From positions 1 to 64,000 of the forward strand of contig JBKBPL010000003.1 in the NCBI GenBank assembly GCA_046293075.1: a DNA stretch of 64,000 bases. Direction: 5' to 3'. Both the position numbers and the translations under genes were made by a program. The notes beneath the pieces are model-generated. The model searched no databases. It saw only the letters and a list, made by a program, of their open reading frames with translations, and was not told where the DNA came from. Numbering within the stretch: the first letter of the stretch is position 1; each line of letters opens with the position of its first letter. Positions 1 to 8,003 of the stretch are shown in pieces. The DNA is from Ga0077530 sp046293075 (GTDB lineage: Bacteria; Pseudomonadota; Alphaproteobacteria; Rhizobiales; Hyphomicrobiaceae).

Positions 1-120
1 CAAACTCAAGCATTACCGGCGCATTGCGACCCGCTTTGAGAAGCTCGCCCGCAACTTCCACTCGATGCTCTACCTCGCTGCGGCTATGATCTGGCTGCGA
101 TGAATGTCAACAGAACCTAG
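1..120 (+). mobile_element. Right end of an IS5-family insertion sequence (truncated by window edge)
   Basis: The transposase C-terminus stops at 103 and is followed at once by TGAATGTCAACAGAACCTAG (101-120). This resembles the terminal repeat typical of IS5-group elements of Rhizobiales, whose inner ends carry a CTGTTGACATTCA-like sequence. Only this end is visible, so the mate repeat and target duplication cannot be checked. The element boundary near 118-120 is an inference. Confidence 0.55.
2..103 (+). CDS. IS5-family transposase, C-terminal fragment
   Basis: An open frame enters from the left edge and ends at TGA 101-103. It encodes 33 residues starting KLKHYRRIATRFEKLARNF and ending in IWLR. 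The H-Y-R-R-I-A-T-R-(F/Y)-(E/D)-K-L-A block followed by a short hydrophobic stretch and a terminal W-L-R is the usual C-terminus of IS5/IS427-type DDE transposases, just after the catalytic Glu region. The catalytic domain lies outside the window, so it cannot be said whether the element is intact. Confidence 0.8.
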   Translation, partial: KLKHYRRIATRFEKLARNFHSMLYLAAAMIWLR

Positions 121-218
121 TGTCCCGATCGCGAAGTTCGTCACCCTCTGGAGCGGGCTCTCGAACGAACCTCGCGATCGAAAGGACACTGGCAGGTCTG
201 CGTCTCTCGTGTGGTTCA

Positions 219-273
219 GATTCCGAAGTCCGCCTTCGACACCTACCGCGAAGTGATGGCGGACTTCGGAATC
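219..273. repeat. 16-bp perfect inverted repeat in the ntrY leader
   Basis: The arm GATTCCGAAGTCCGCC (219-234) is repeated as its exact reverse complement at 258-273, separated by 23 bases. A transcript could form a strong hairpin. No U-run follows, so it is not an obvious intrinsic terminator. It could be an operator, an attenuator-like leader structure, or the scar of a small mobile element next to the IS end. Confidence 0.7.
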
Positions 274-452
274 ACGACACTCGGCTCGTTCGGCATTCCG
301 CGCCTCACAAGCCTGCTTACAGTGAGGCAGAAGAAGGCAAGGTACGGACGACCCGGCGGCCGGGGCGGTCTCGCCTCCGGCCCGGTGCGCGGCCCCTAGT
401 CTATCCACAGAATCTCGCGCCTCGGCCGGTCACATAAAGGTGTGACAGCCCT

Positions 453-497
453 TGTCGCCAGAAAGACACAGTTTGTGTCATATTGGCTGGCGCGACA
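453..497. repeat. Nested imperfect palindrome upstream of ntrY
   Basis: The inner arms GACACA (465-470) and TGTGTC (474-479) are exact reverse complements around a 3-base centre. The outer arms TGTCGCCAG (453-461) and CTGGCGCGACA (487-497) pair with a two-base bulge. The structure lies about 230 bases before the ntrY start and could be a regulator site or a folded leader. No function can be assigned from sequence alone. Confidence 0.45.
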
Positions 498-718
498 TCG
501 AGCCAAGGTACTGGGGTGGCGATATCGGCAACCGAGCACAGTCTCGGTCGCAGTCCCGCGAGCCCGTCCCATCTGCTTGAAGTCAAACGAGAATTTAGGG
601 CTGCCCGGATGCAGCCGGAGGCCGCGGAGGATCGCTCCGAACGCCGTTGCCGCGCCGCCCTCCGGCGGGACACACGCCTTGTGGGCGATATGCGATAGCG
701 GCCGGAACCGAAGAGAGC

Positions 719-3058
719 ATGGGCACGCAAGACACAAAAGATCGGCGCTCGATTCTTTCCGGTGTCCCCGAATCGGGCCTGCCGGGATCGAGCCCGCGCG
801 CCTTCTGGCTCGGCCTGGCGATCGTCGTGCTGTCGCTCGTCTCGGGCCTTGCGACCTATCTCATCCTCACGGGCCTCACCCCGATCGCCCCCCGCAATGA
901 CGTCGTGCTGCTGGTGCTGATGGTCAACGTGGTGGTGATCATCGCGATGCTCGCGGTGATCGGCGCCCAGGCCTACGGCCTCTGGCGTGCGTGGCGGACG
1001 CGTGTTGCTGGCGCCCGCGTGCACATCCGCATCGTCGTGCTCTTCACGCTGATCTCGGCGCTGCCGGCACTGCTGCTGGCGCTCGCGGCGACCACCACCT
1101 TCTCGCGCTCTCTCGACAACTGGTTTGCAGAGCGCACGCGGACCATCGTCGCGAACTCGCTCGATGTCGCGCGCGCCTACGTGGCCGAGCACGGCCAGGT
1201 GATCCGCACCGACATCGTCAACATGGCGAAGGATCTCGATGACGCGATCACGCCCGGAATGGCGGAGCCCGGCAGCGATCAGGCGTGGCGCAACCTCGTC
1301 CTCGCGCAGGCTGGGCTCCGCGATCTGGCGCTCGTCGCGGTGATCGATGCCAAGGGGACCATCGTGTTCTCGACGGCAATGAATGGCGGCATCGCCTACG
1401 AGCCGCCGCGGCCGGAGGTGTTCGCGCAGGCGGCGGCCGGCCACGTGCCCCTGCTGATGCCGACCGAGAATAACCGCATTGCCGCGGTCACGAGGCTGAC
1501 GCGCTACCCGGGCCACTATCTCTACGGCGCCCGTCGTGTGAGCCCCCGCGTCGTCGGGCATCTGCGGCGCACGGAGGCGGGTGTCGCGGAGTACGAGCGG
1601 CTGCTGCAGGCCCGTGGCGGCCTCAAGCTCGTGCACGGCCTCATGTACTTCATGCTGTCGCTGACCGGCGTGCTGGCGGCGATCTGGGTGGGTCTGTGGT
1701 TTGCGAGCCAGCTTGTCGCGCCGATCCGCCGCCTGATCCGGGCGGCCCAGCAGGTTGCGACGGGTGATTTGAGCGTAGAGCTGCCGCTGTACCGCGGCGA
1801 GGGCGATCTGCGACGCCTTTCGAATGATTTCAATCTGATGACACGCGAGCTCGACCGTCAGCGCAGCGCGCTCGTCGCCGTCAATGCCCAGCTCGACGAG
1901 CGTCGCCGTTTCATGGAAGCAATGCTGTCGGGCGTGAGCGCCGGGGTCATCGGCCTCGATGCTGCCGGTATTGTTCGTATTGCTAATCCCTCGGCGGAAC
2001 GACTTCTCGGCATCAAGGCCGGCGACCTACTCGGGCGACCACTGGCGGATACCATTCCGGCGCTTGCGCAGCACTGCGCCGAGGCGGTCGAGCAGGTGCA
2101 CGGCAAGAATCGCGCCCACGGCCAGACGACGATGATGGTTGGGGATGAGGAGCGCGTCTTCGCCGTTCAGATGACCAAGGAGCAGGCGCAGGCTGAGGGG
2201 AGCGACCAAGGCAGCGTCATCACCTTCGACGATATCACCGAGCTGATCGCCGCACAGCGCACCTCGGCATGGGGCGACGTTGCCCGCCGCATTGCCCACG
2301 AGATCAAGAACCCGCTGACGCCGATCCAGCTCTCGGCCGAGCGCATCCGCCGCAAGTACGGCCGCTTGATCGAGGACGATCGCGAGACCTTCGACAAGCT
2401 GACGGACACGATCGTCCGCCAGGTCGGAGACATCAAGGCGATGGTCGACGAGTTCGCCGCTTTCGCGCGTGTGCCCCAGCCGTCGTTCGCGCCGCACGAT
2501 ATTCGTGAGGTCGTGCAGGAGCCAATGATCCAGTACCGCGAGTCCCATCCCGGCATCGTCTACGAGATGGATCTTCCGGCGGCGCCGGTGATTATCCCGT
2601 GCGATGGGCGCCTCCTGGCGCAGGCGCTCACCAACCTCGTCAAGAACGCAACCGAGGCCGTTCAGACGCGGGCCGAGGCCCCGGATGCGCCGGCGGGCTT
2701 CCGTGGCCACGTGCGGGCGGTCGTTGCGTGCACTGACGGGCGCGTCACCATCGACATCATCGACAATGGCCCGGGCCTGCCGAAACAGAACCGCTCGCGT
2801 TTGCTCGAGCCCTACGTGACGACAAAGGGCCGCAAAGGTACCGGGCTCGGTCTTGCAATCGTACAGAAGATCGTCGAGCAGCATGGCGGGGCACTGGTGC
2901 TTGATGACGCACCGGCCGGGCCAGACGGCGTTCAGGCTGGCGCCCGGATCTCCATCACGCTACCTCTTGGCCGCCCGGCGGCCGGGAGCGACCACCAGAC
3001 CGCAGCAACGGAGCAGTCGGATGAACTGCGCCAGCGCCAGACCGCATTGACCACCTAA
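719..3058 (+). CDS. ntrY: Nitrogen-regulation sensor histidine kinase NtrY
   Basis: NtrY is a membrane sensor kinase that phosphorylates NtrX, linking nitrogen and redox/envelope signals to transcription. The 779-residue product has three closely spaced N-terminal membrane segments (about 28-112), a periplasmic domain, a fourth segment near 310-335, HAMP, and a PAS domain near 400-500. HisKA follows with the phospho-acceptor in IAHEIKNPLTPIQL (His about 527), then a HATPase_c with N box near 639 and G box GTGLGLAIV near 706. The ATG at 719 was chosen over in-frame upstream starts because homologues begin shortly before the first membrane segment and a purine-rich AGAGAG precedes it. ntrX follows after 16 bases, so the two are co-transcribed. 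No ntrB/ntrC is next to them. Confidence 0.93.
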   Translation: MGTQDTKDRRSILSGVPESGLPGSSPRAFWLGLAIVVLSLVSGLATYLILTGLTPIAPRNDVVLLVLMVNVVVIIAMLAVIGAQAYGLWRAWRTRVAGARVHIRIVVLFTLISALPALLLALAATTTFSRSLDNWFAERTRTIVANSLDVARAYVAEHGQVIRTDIVNMAKDLDDAITPGMAEPGSDQAWRNLVLAQAGLRDLALVAVIDAKGTIVFSTAMNGGIAYEPPRPEVFAQAAAGHVPLLMPTENNRIAAVTRLTRYPGHYLYGARRVSPRVVGHLRRTEAGVAEYERLLQARGGLKLVHGLMYFMLSLTGVLAAIWVGLWFASQLVAPIRRLIRAAQQVATGDLSVELPLYRGEGDLRRLSNDFNLMTRELDRQRSALVAVNAQLDERRRFMEAMLSGVSAGVIGLDAAGIVRIANPSAERLLGIKAGDLLGRPLADTIPALAQHCAEAVEQVHGKNRAHGQTTMMVGDEERVFAVQMTKEQAQAEGSDQGSVITFDDITELIAAQRTSAWGDVARRIAHEIKNPLTPIQLSAERIRRKYGRLIEDDRETFDKLTDTIVRQVGDIKAMVDEFAAFARVPQPSFAPHDIREVVQEPMIQYRESHPGIVYEMDLPAAPVIIPCDGRLLAQALTNLVKNATEAVQTRAEAPDAPAGFRGHVRAVVACTDGRVTIDIIDNGPGLPKQNRSRLLEPYVTTKGRKGTGLGLAIVQKIVEQHGGALVLDDAPAGPDGVQAGARISITLPLGRPAAGSDHQTAATEQSDELRQRQTALTT

Positions 3059-3074
3059 GTTCGAGGGAAGTTCG

Positions 3075-4454
3075 ATGGCAGCCGACATTCTGATCGTCGA
3101 TGACGAGGCGGATATCCGCGAACTCGTTTCGGGCATCCTTGAGGACGAGGGCCACAGCACGCGCCTCGCGCGCGATGCCGATGAAGGGCTCAAGGCCATC
3201 GAGGAGCGCCGTCCTCATCTCGTCATCCTTGACATCTGGCTCCAGGGAAGTCGCCTCGACGGCCTCGAGATGCTGTCGGCGATCAAAAAGCAGCATCCCG
3301 ATCTGCCTGTCGTCATCATCTCGGGCCACGGCAACATCGAGACGGCGGTGACGGCAATCCGGCGCGGGGCCTATGACTACATCGAGAAGCCCTTCAAGGC
3401 TGACCGTCTGATCCTCGTCACGCTGCGCGCGCTCGAGGCCTCACAGCTGCGCCGCGAGGTCAAAACTCTGCGCGAGCGCTCCGTGCAGAGTTCGGAGATG
3501 ATCGGCAAATCTGCCGCGATGAACCAGCTCCGCAACCAGATCGAGCGCGTAGCCCCGACCAACAGCCGTATTCTGATCCGCGGCGCCTCGGGCTCCGGCA
3601 AGGAGCTGGCCGCCCGCGTGATCCACGCCAAGTCGAGCCGCGCCGACGGCCCCTTCGTCGTGCTCAATGCTGCCGCGATGGCGCCGGACCGCGTCGAGGA
3701 AGAGCTCTTCGGCACGGAGGATCGCTCAGGCCCCCGCAAAGTCGGTGCACTCGAAGAGGCGCACGGTGGCACGCTCTATATCGATGAGGTCGCCGACATG
3801 CCGCTTGAGACACAGGGCAAGGTGCTCCGTGTTCTCGTCGAGCAGAAGTTCCAGCGCCTCGGCGGCGGTCCGAAGGTCGCGGTGGACGTCAGGATCATCT
3901 CTTCGACGAGCCGCGATCTCGAGCGGGAGATGCAGGAGGAACGTTTCCGCAATGATCTCTACCATCGCCTCAATGTCGTGCCACTGCGCGTGCCGAGCCT
4001 CGCCGAGCGGCGTGACGACATCCCGGCGCTGATCGATTTCTTCGTCCAGCAGGTCGCGACCGCTTCCGGCCTCGCGCCGCGCCGCATTGGTGATGATGCC
4101 GTTGCAGTTCTCCAGGCGCACGACTGGCCCGGCAACGTGCGCGAGCTTCGCAACAACATCGAGCGCCTGATGATCCTCGCTGGTGGCGATCCGGGCACGG
4201 TGATCACGGCCGACATGCTGCCCGAGGAGATTGGCTCGAACGTGCCGCTTCCGGTGAACGGCGGGGCCGAGCAGCTGATGTCGCTGCCGCTTCGCGAGGC
4301 GCGCGAGATCTTCGAGCGCGAGTATCTGCTGGCTCAGATCAATCGCTTCGGCGGCAACATCTCGCGCACCGCGGAGTTCGTCGGCATGGAGCGCTCGGCC
4401 CTGCATCGCAAGTTGCGCGCGCTCGGCGTCGGCTCGGAGCAGCGCGCTTCGTAA
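3075..4454 (+). CDS. ntrX: Nitrogen-regulation response regulator NtrX
   Basis: Response regulator partner of NtrY. The receiver domain covers residues 1-120 with acceptor Asp53 (in LVILDIWLQG) and conserved Lys in YIEKPFK. An AAA+ domain has Walker A GASGSGKE (about 170) and Walker B GGTLYIDE. A Fis-type helix-turn-helix follows, ending in RSALHRKLRALGV. The GAFTGA loop that contacts sigma54 is absent: the chain runs from EEELFGTEDRSG into PRKVGALEEAHGG. This deletion is typical of alphaproteobacterial NtrX and suggests it does not act as a classical sigma54 activator. GAGGGAAG precedes the ATG. Confidence 0.94.
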   Translation: MAADILIVDDEADIRELVSGILEDEGHSTRLARDADEGLKAIEERRPHLVILDIWLQGSRLDGLEMLSAIKKQHPDLPVVIISGHGNIETAVTAIRRGAYDYIEKPFKADRLILVTLRALEASQLRREVKTLRERSVQSSEMIGKSAAMNQLRNQIERVAPTNSRILIRGASGSGKELAARVIHAKSSRADGPFVVLNAAAMAPDRVEEELFGTEDRSGPRKVGALEEAHGGTLYIDEVADMPLETQGKVLRVLVEQKFQRLGGGPKVAVDVRIISSTSRDLEREMQEERFRNDLYHRLNVVPLRVPSLAERRDDIPALIDFFVQQVATASGLAPRRIGDDAVAVLQAHDWPGNVRELRNNIERLMILAGGDPGTVITADMLPEEIGSNVPLPVNGGAEQLMSLPLREAREIFEREYLLAQINRFGGNISRTAEFVGMERSALHRKLRALGVGSEQRAS

Positions 4455-4496
4455 CAAAAGTTCCGCCCAGCGCTTGGCGGCAGCAAAGTGGGTCAC

Positions 4497-5537
4497 ATGC
4501 AACGCGAGACGTCAATCTCGTCGCGACCAGCCTCGCATCCAAAGGTGGCGCATGGCAAGGTCGGGGTGCTTCTGCTCAATCTCGGCACGCCGGATGCGAC
4601 CGACTACTGGTCCATGCGCCGCTACCTCAAGGAATTCCTGTCCGACGCGCGCGTCATCGAGGAGCCGCGCTGGAAATGGTGGCCAATCCTCAACTTCATC
4701 ATCCTGACAGTGCGGCCGGGCCCCAAGGGGCGCGATTACGACTCGATCTGGAACCGCGAGCGCAATGAAGGCCCGCTGAAGACGATCACGCGCGCGCAAG
4801 CCGAGAAGCTGGCGGCTGCGCTCCAGGATGTCCCGCTTGTCGTCGTCGACTGGGCCATGCGCTATGCGAACCCGACGACCGCGAGCCGGCTCGAGTGGCT
4901 GATGTCGCAGGGCTGCGACCGCATCCTGATCGTGCCGCTCTATCCGCAATATGCCGCGGCGACCACGGCGACGGCGTGTGATCAGGCCTTTCGCGCACTC
5001 ATGCACATGCGCTGGCAGCCTGCCATCCGCGTCGCGCCGGCATGGTACGATGATCCTGTCTATATCGATGCGCTGGCTTCATCTATGCGCCGCCACCTCG
5101 CGAAACTTGATTTCGAGCCGGAACGGATTATCGCGACGTTTCACGGAATGCCCGAAAAGTATCTCCATCAGGGCGATCCCTATTATTGCCAGTGCCAGAA
5201 GACATCGCGCCTGCTGCGCGAAGCGCTCGGCTGGGACGAGGGGCGCTGGCTGACGACCTTCCAGTCCCGTTTTGGCAACGACGTCTGGCTGCAACCCTAT
5301 ACGGACGAAACAGTGAAGCGGCTGGCGCATGAGGGCGTGCGCCGCCTTGTGCTCGTGGCGCCCGGATTCTCCGCCGACTGCCTTGAGACACTCGAAGAAC
5401 TCGACGTCGAAAACCGGCATTACTTCATGGAGAATGGCGGCGAGAAGTACGCCTATCTGCCGGCGCTCAACGACGACGCCGAGGGCATGACCGTGATCGA
5501 GCACGTCGTGCGGCGCGAGCTGCAAGGCTGGGTGTGA
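4497..5537 (+). CDS. hemH: Ferrochelatase
   Basis: Last enzyme of haem synthesis, inserting Fe2+ into protoporphyrin IX. The 346-residue protein begins its core with KVGVLLLNLGTPD and carries the active-site block FHGMPEKYLHQGDPYYCQCQ plus the C-terminal PGFSADCLETLEELD motif with the conserved His/Glu residues of the family. ATG 4497 was chosen. A GTG at 4488 would add three residues, and neither start has a strong ribosome site. It sits 42 bases after ntrX and may share its transcript, unlike the common ntrYX-trkA-hfq order. The Cys-rich YYCQCQK segment matches the class of ferrochelatases from alphaproteobacteria. Confidence 0.95.
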   Translation: MQRETSISSRPASHPKVAHGKVGVLLLNLGTPDATDYWSMRRYLKEFLSDARVIEEPRWKWWPILNFIILTVRPGPKGRDYDSIWNRERNEGPLKTITRAQAEKLAAALQDVPLVVVDWAMRYANPTTASRLEWLMSQGCDRILIVPLYPQYAAATTATACDQAFRALMHMRWQPAIRVAPAWYDDPVYIDALASSMRRHLAKLDFEPERIIATFHGMPEKYLHQGDPYYCQCQKTSRLLREALGWDEGRWLTTFQSRFGNDVWLQPYTDETVKRLAHEGVRRLVLVAPGFSADCLETLEELDVENRHYFMENGGEKYAYLPALNDDAEGMTVIEHVVRRELQGWV

Positions 5538-5659
5538 GGAGCAAATCGCACCGCTTCGCCGGCTGCAGTGTCGGCGAATGCCCTTTTGCGCTTTGCAGGC
5601 CCATTTTTCCACGATTGCAGGCTCTATTTCGGAGGGTCCGACTTTTTCCGAACAATAAG

Positions 5660-5676
5660 TTTACCGTTCATTTACC
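5660..5676 (+). promoter_or_regulatory. CtrA-like site: TTTACC direct repeat with 11-bp period
   Basis: TTTACC occurs at 5660-5665 and 5671-5676 in TTTACCGTTCATTTACC, 83 bases before the SPFH gene and inside an AT-rich patch. The CtrA consensus is TTAA-N7-TTAA, a direct repeat with the same 11-bp period. Here each half reads TTTA. The match is suggestive but degenerate. Confidence 0.35.
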
Positions 5677-5758
5677 TTGTTTTGACTGTTTCGGACGGGA
5701 GAAACAGCAGGGATTCGCGCATCTTTAGCCGTTTAGCGCTCATGGAAGGACTTGAACA

Positions 5759-6787
5759 ATGGACCCCAACTTCTTCGGCGGCTTCGAGATCTTCGGCCTG
5801 TTGCTGATCGTCCTTGCGGCGGTGGCGCTCTGGTCGACCGTGAAGATTGTCCCCCAGGGCTACAACTGGACAATCGAGAATTTCGGCCGTTACACGCGGA
5901 CGCTGACACCCGGCCTCCATATCCTGATCCCGGTCATGGAGCGCATCGGCTACAAGATGAACATGAAGGAGCAGGTGATGGACATCCCGAGCCAGGATGT
6001 CATCACCCGCGACAACGCTATGGTCCGGGTCGATGGCGTGACCTACTTTCAGGTGCTCAATGCGGCCAAGGCAGCCTACGAGGTCGAGGGCCTTGAGGCC
6101 GCGATCATCAACCTGACGATGACCAATATCCGCACCGTCATGGGTTCGATGGACCTCGATGAGCTGCTCTCCAATCGCGATACGATCAACGCCAAGCTCC
6201 TGAACGTCGTCGATCAGGCGACGGAGGCCTGGGGTGTGAAAGTGACGCGCATCGAGATCAAGGACATTGCGCCGCCGCGCGATCTCGTTGACTCGATGGC
6301 CCGCCAGATGAAGGCCGAGCGTGAGAAGCGCGCCCAGATTCTGGAGTCTGAAGGGCTGCGCGAGGCGGCGATCCTCAAAGCGCAGGGTGAACGGCAGGCC
6401 AACATTCTGAAGGCCGAGGGTGAGAAGCAGGCGGTTGTTCTCGCCGCCGAGGGCAAGAAGGAAGCGGCGTTCCGCGAGGCCGAGGCGCGCGAGCGCGCCG
6501 CGCAGGCTGAAGCGGAGGCCACTCGCATGGTTTCGCAGGCCATTGCTTCGGGCGATGTGCAAGCGATCAACTACTTCGTCGCCAACAACTACGTTAAGGC
6601 TCTTGAGCAGATCGCCCGCTCGCCGAACCAGAAAGTTCTCATGATGCCGCTTGAGGCTTCCTCGATCATCGGGTCGCTCGCAGGGATCGCGGAGATCGCG
6701 GGCGCCGCATTCAACGGCAAGGACGCTGCTCCCAGACTCGCAGGCGGTCGCCCGAACACCGGGAGCGTCCCGCGCGCCGGCGCATGA
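5759..6787 (+). CDS. Stomatin/prohibitin-like SPFH (band 7) membrane protein, QmcA/slipin type
   Basis: A 342-residue membrane-anchored SPFH protein. An N-terminal hydrophobic segment (about 9-27) is followed by the band 7 domain beginning VPQGYNWTIENFGRY and containing the slipin-type MDIPSQDVITRDNAMVRVDG. A long Ala/Glu/Lys coiled coil (about 180-265) and a short hydrophobic tail complete it. Such proteins form oligomeric membrane microdomain scaffolds and often pair with NfeD proteins, as they do here with two NfeD-like genes downstream. GGAAGGA lies 8 bases before the ATG. A strong hairpin follows the stop codon. Confidence 0.9.
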   Translation: MDPNFFGGFEIFGLLLIVLAAVALWSTVKIVPQGYNWTIENFGRYTRTLTPGLHILIPVMERIGYKMNMKEQVMDIPSQDVITRDNAMVRVDGVTYFQVLNAAKAAYEVEGLEAAIINLTMTNIRTVMGSMDLDELLSNRDTINAKLLNVVDQATEAWGVKVTRIEIKDIAPPRDLVDSMARQMKAEREKRAQILESEGLREAAILKAQGERQANILKAEGEKQAVVLAAEGKKEAAFREAEARERAAQAEAEATRMVSQAIASGDVQAINYFVANNYVKALEQIARSPNQKVLMMPLEASSIIGSLAGIAEIAGAAFNGKDAAPRLAGGRPNTGSVPRAGA

Positions 6788-6796
6788 TCCTCAATT

Positions 6797-6820
6797 GAGC
6801 CCGGCGGCCACGCCGGGCTC
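6797..6820 (+). terminator. Hairpin terminator after the SPFH gene
   Basis: GAGCCCGGCG (6797-6806) pairs perfectly with CGCCGGGCTC (6811-6820) across a 4-base loop, 9 bases after the SPFH stop codon, followed by TTAAC. The 10-bp GC-rich stem is strong but the U-run is short. It may be a partial terminator that lowers nfeD expression relative to the SPFH gene. Confidence 0.55.
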
Positions 6821-6913
6821 TTAACGTGCGGGGCTTTTGGTCTGTATTCTCGTCGTGCGGCTGCTGTTGCGGCCGCACGCTGATGCGGTCGGCAGGCAAT
6901 CTGGATTTGAGCC

Positions 6914-7369
6914 ATGACTTTGATGTCGTTCCTCTCTGGTCTCGGCCCCTGGAACTGGCTGATCCTCGCGTTGATCCTGTATGCGCTGGAGGCCGTCGTG
7001 CCCGGCGTCAACATGGTCTGGTTCGGCACTGCCGCTTTGGTTGTCGGGCTGCTCGTCTTCTGGACCGGCATTACGTGGCCCTGGCAGCTCGTTGCGTTCG
7101 CCGCGATCTCCATCTGCACAGCCTTTGTGGTCCGTCGTTTTGCGCGCTCGAAGACGCATTCGAGTGATCTGCCCGATCTCAACGTGCGCGGCGCCCAGTA
7201 CGTCGGCCGCGTGTTCGTTGTTGCGGAACCGATCAAGGGCGGGCGTGGCCGCGTCAAGGTGGGCGATACTCTGTGGCAGGCGGAAGGCGAGGATGCGCCT
7301 GAGGGCACGCGCGTCCGCGTGACCGCCGTGAACAATACCGTGCTGAAGGTGGAGCGTGCGTCCACCTGA
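6914..7369 (+). CDS. NfeD-family membrane protein
   Basis: A 151-residue short-form NfeD (no serine-protease domain). Hydrophobic segments near residues 8-80 include PGVNMVWFGTAALVVGLLVF, followed by an OB-fold C-terminal domain (about 85-150) with the NVRGAQYVGR start and the VKVGDTLWQAEGED core. NfeD OB domains are thought to dock on SPFH scaffolds, fitting the gene just upstream. The start has no strong ribosome site but matches the family N-terminus. Confidence 0.88.
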   Translation: MTLMSFLSGLGPWNWLILALILYALEAVVPGVNMVWFGTAALVVGLLVFWTGITWPWQLVAFAAISICTAFVVRRFARSKTHSSDLPDLNVRGAQYVGRVFVVAEPIKGGRGRVKVGDTLWQAEGEDAPEGTRVRVTAVNNTVLKVERAST

Positions 7370-7805
7370 TGGCGATCCCAGCAGCCTCGCCTGGCTGACA
7401 GGCTTGCTGGGCCTGTTATTGCCGTGGATTGCGGTGCCGCTCGGCGCTGCCGGTCTGGTGATGGCGCTCCGGGGCAGTCCGACCGGCTGGTGGCTCCTCG
7501 CTTGCGGCGTTGGGCTGCTGGCCATCGATCTTCTGATAACATTGGTCTGGGCCCGGCGGACGCGTGCGCGCAGCGACCAGCCGCTGCTCAATCAGCGCGG
7601 GGCCCAGTACATCGGCCGCAGGGTGTGCGTGGTCGAGGCCATTGCGGGAGGCGAAGGCAAGGTGCGCGTCGCCGACACCGTCTGGCGCGTACGCGGTCGT
7701 GATTGCGCGGTGGGCACCTGGGTTCGGGTCGTTGCGGCCGAGGACTCGCATCTCGTTGTTTCCGCCGACGAAGCTTCTCCGGGCGTTGGTCCTGCTGAGC
7801 GGTGA
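7356..7805 (+). CDS. Second NfeD-like membrane protein
   Basis: A 149-residue paralogue of the preceding gene. It has two hydrophobic segments (about 12-60) and then an OB domain with LLNQRGAQYIGRRVCVVE and VRVADTVWRVRGRDC, matching the upstream protein's NVRGAQYVGRVFVV and VKVGDTLWQAEGED. The GTG start overlaps the end of the first gene by 14 bases, with AGGTGGA just before it, so translation is probably coupled. The overlap, shared domain order and reading direction point to a tandem duplication. The role of a second copy is unknown. Confidence 0.75.
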   Translation: MRPPDGDPSSLAWLTGLLGLLLPWIAVPLGAAGLVMALRGSPTGWWLLACGVGLLAIDLLITLVWARRTRARSDQPLLNQRGAQYIGRRVCVVEAIAGGEGKVRVADTVWRVRGRDCAVGTWVRVVAAEDSHLVVSADEASPGVGPAER

Positions 7806-8003
7806 CAAGCCCTGGTGGGCTATGGCGCGGCCACGGACGTCTCCCTGTGGATCGTCGATTGGGGGGCGCAGGAGCTTGGCTGAGGCCTGAGCAAGCGGCG
7901 AACCGCCGCTTACCTGTCATGCAAGATGTGCAGTGGCCTTGCGCCCCATTTGCGCACGAAGCAAACTTCTCGGTAGCCATACAACAAGCTTCCGGGAGGA
8001 GCC

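Larger units (their letters stand above)
121..718. other. Gene-free leader between IS end and ntrY
   Basis: No open frame in these 600 bases looks like a real gene. The short frames on either strand are arginine- and serine-rich, as expected of GC-rich non-coding DNA. The stretch holds two clear inverted repeats (219-273 and 453-497). In other alphaproteobacteria ntrYX usually follows ntrBC, but here an IS end takes that place. The ntrY promoter should lie in this leader, but no convincing -35/-10 pair was found. Confidence 0.5.

Noticed and set aside
211..399. 62-residue frame on the plus strand between the IS end and ntrY
   Set aside because: It spans the inverted repeat, has no ribosome site and no recognisable domain.
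401..1636. 411-residue open frame on the minus strand over ntrY
   Set aside because: It lies antisense to ntrY, is rich in Arg and His, and shows no family motif. It is a third-position GC artefact.
2027..2884. 285-residue minus-strand frame inside ntrY
   Set aside because: It is fully antisense to the kinase domains, with codon bias explained by the opposite strand.
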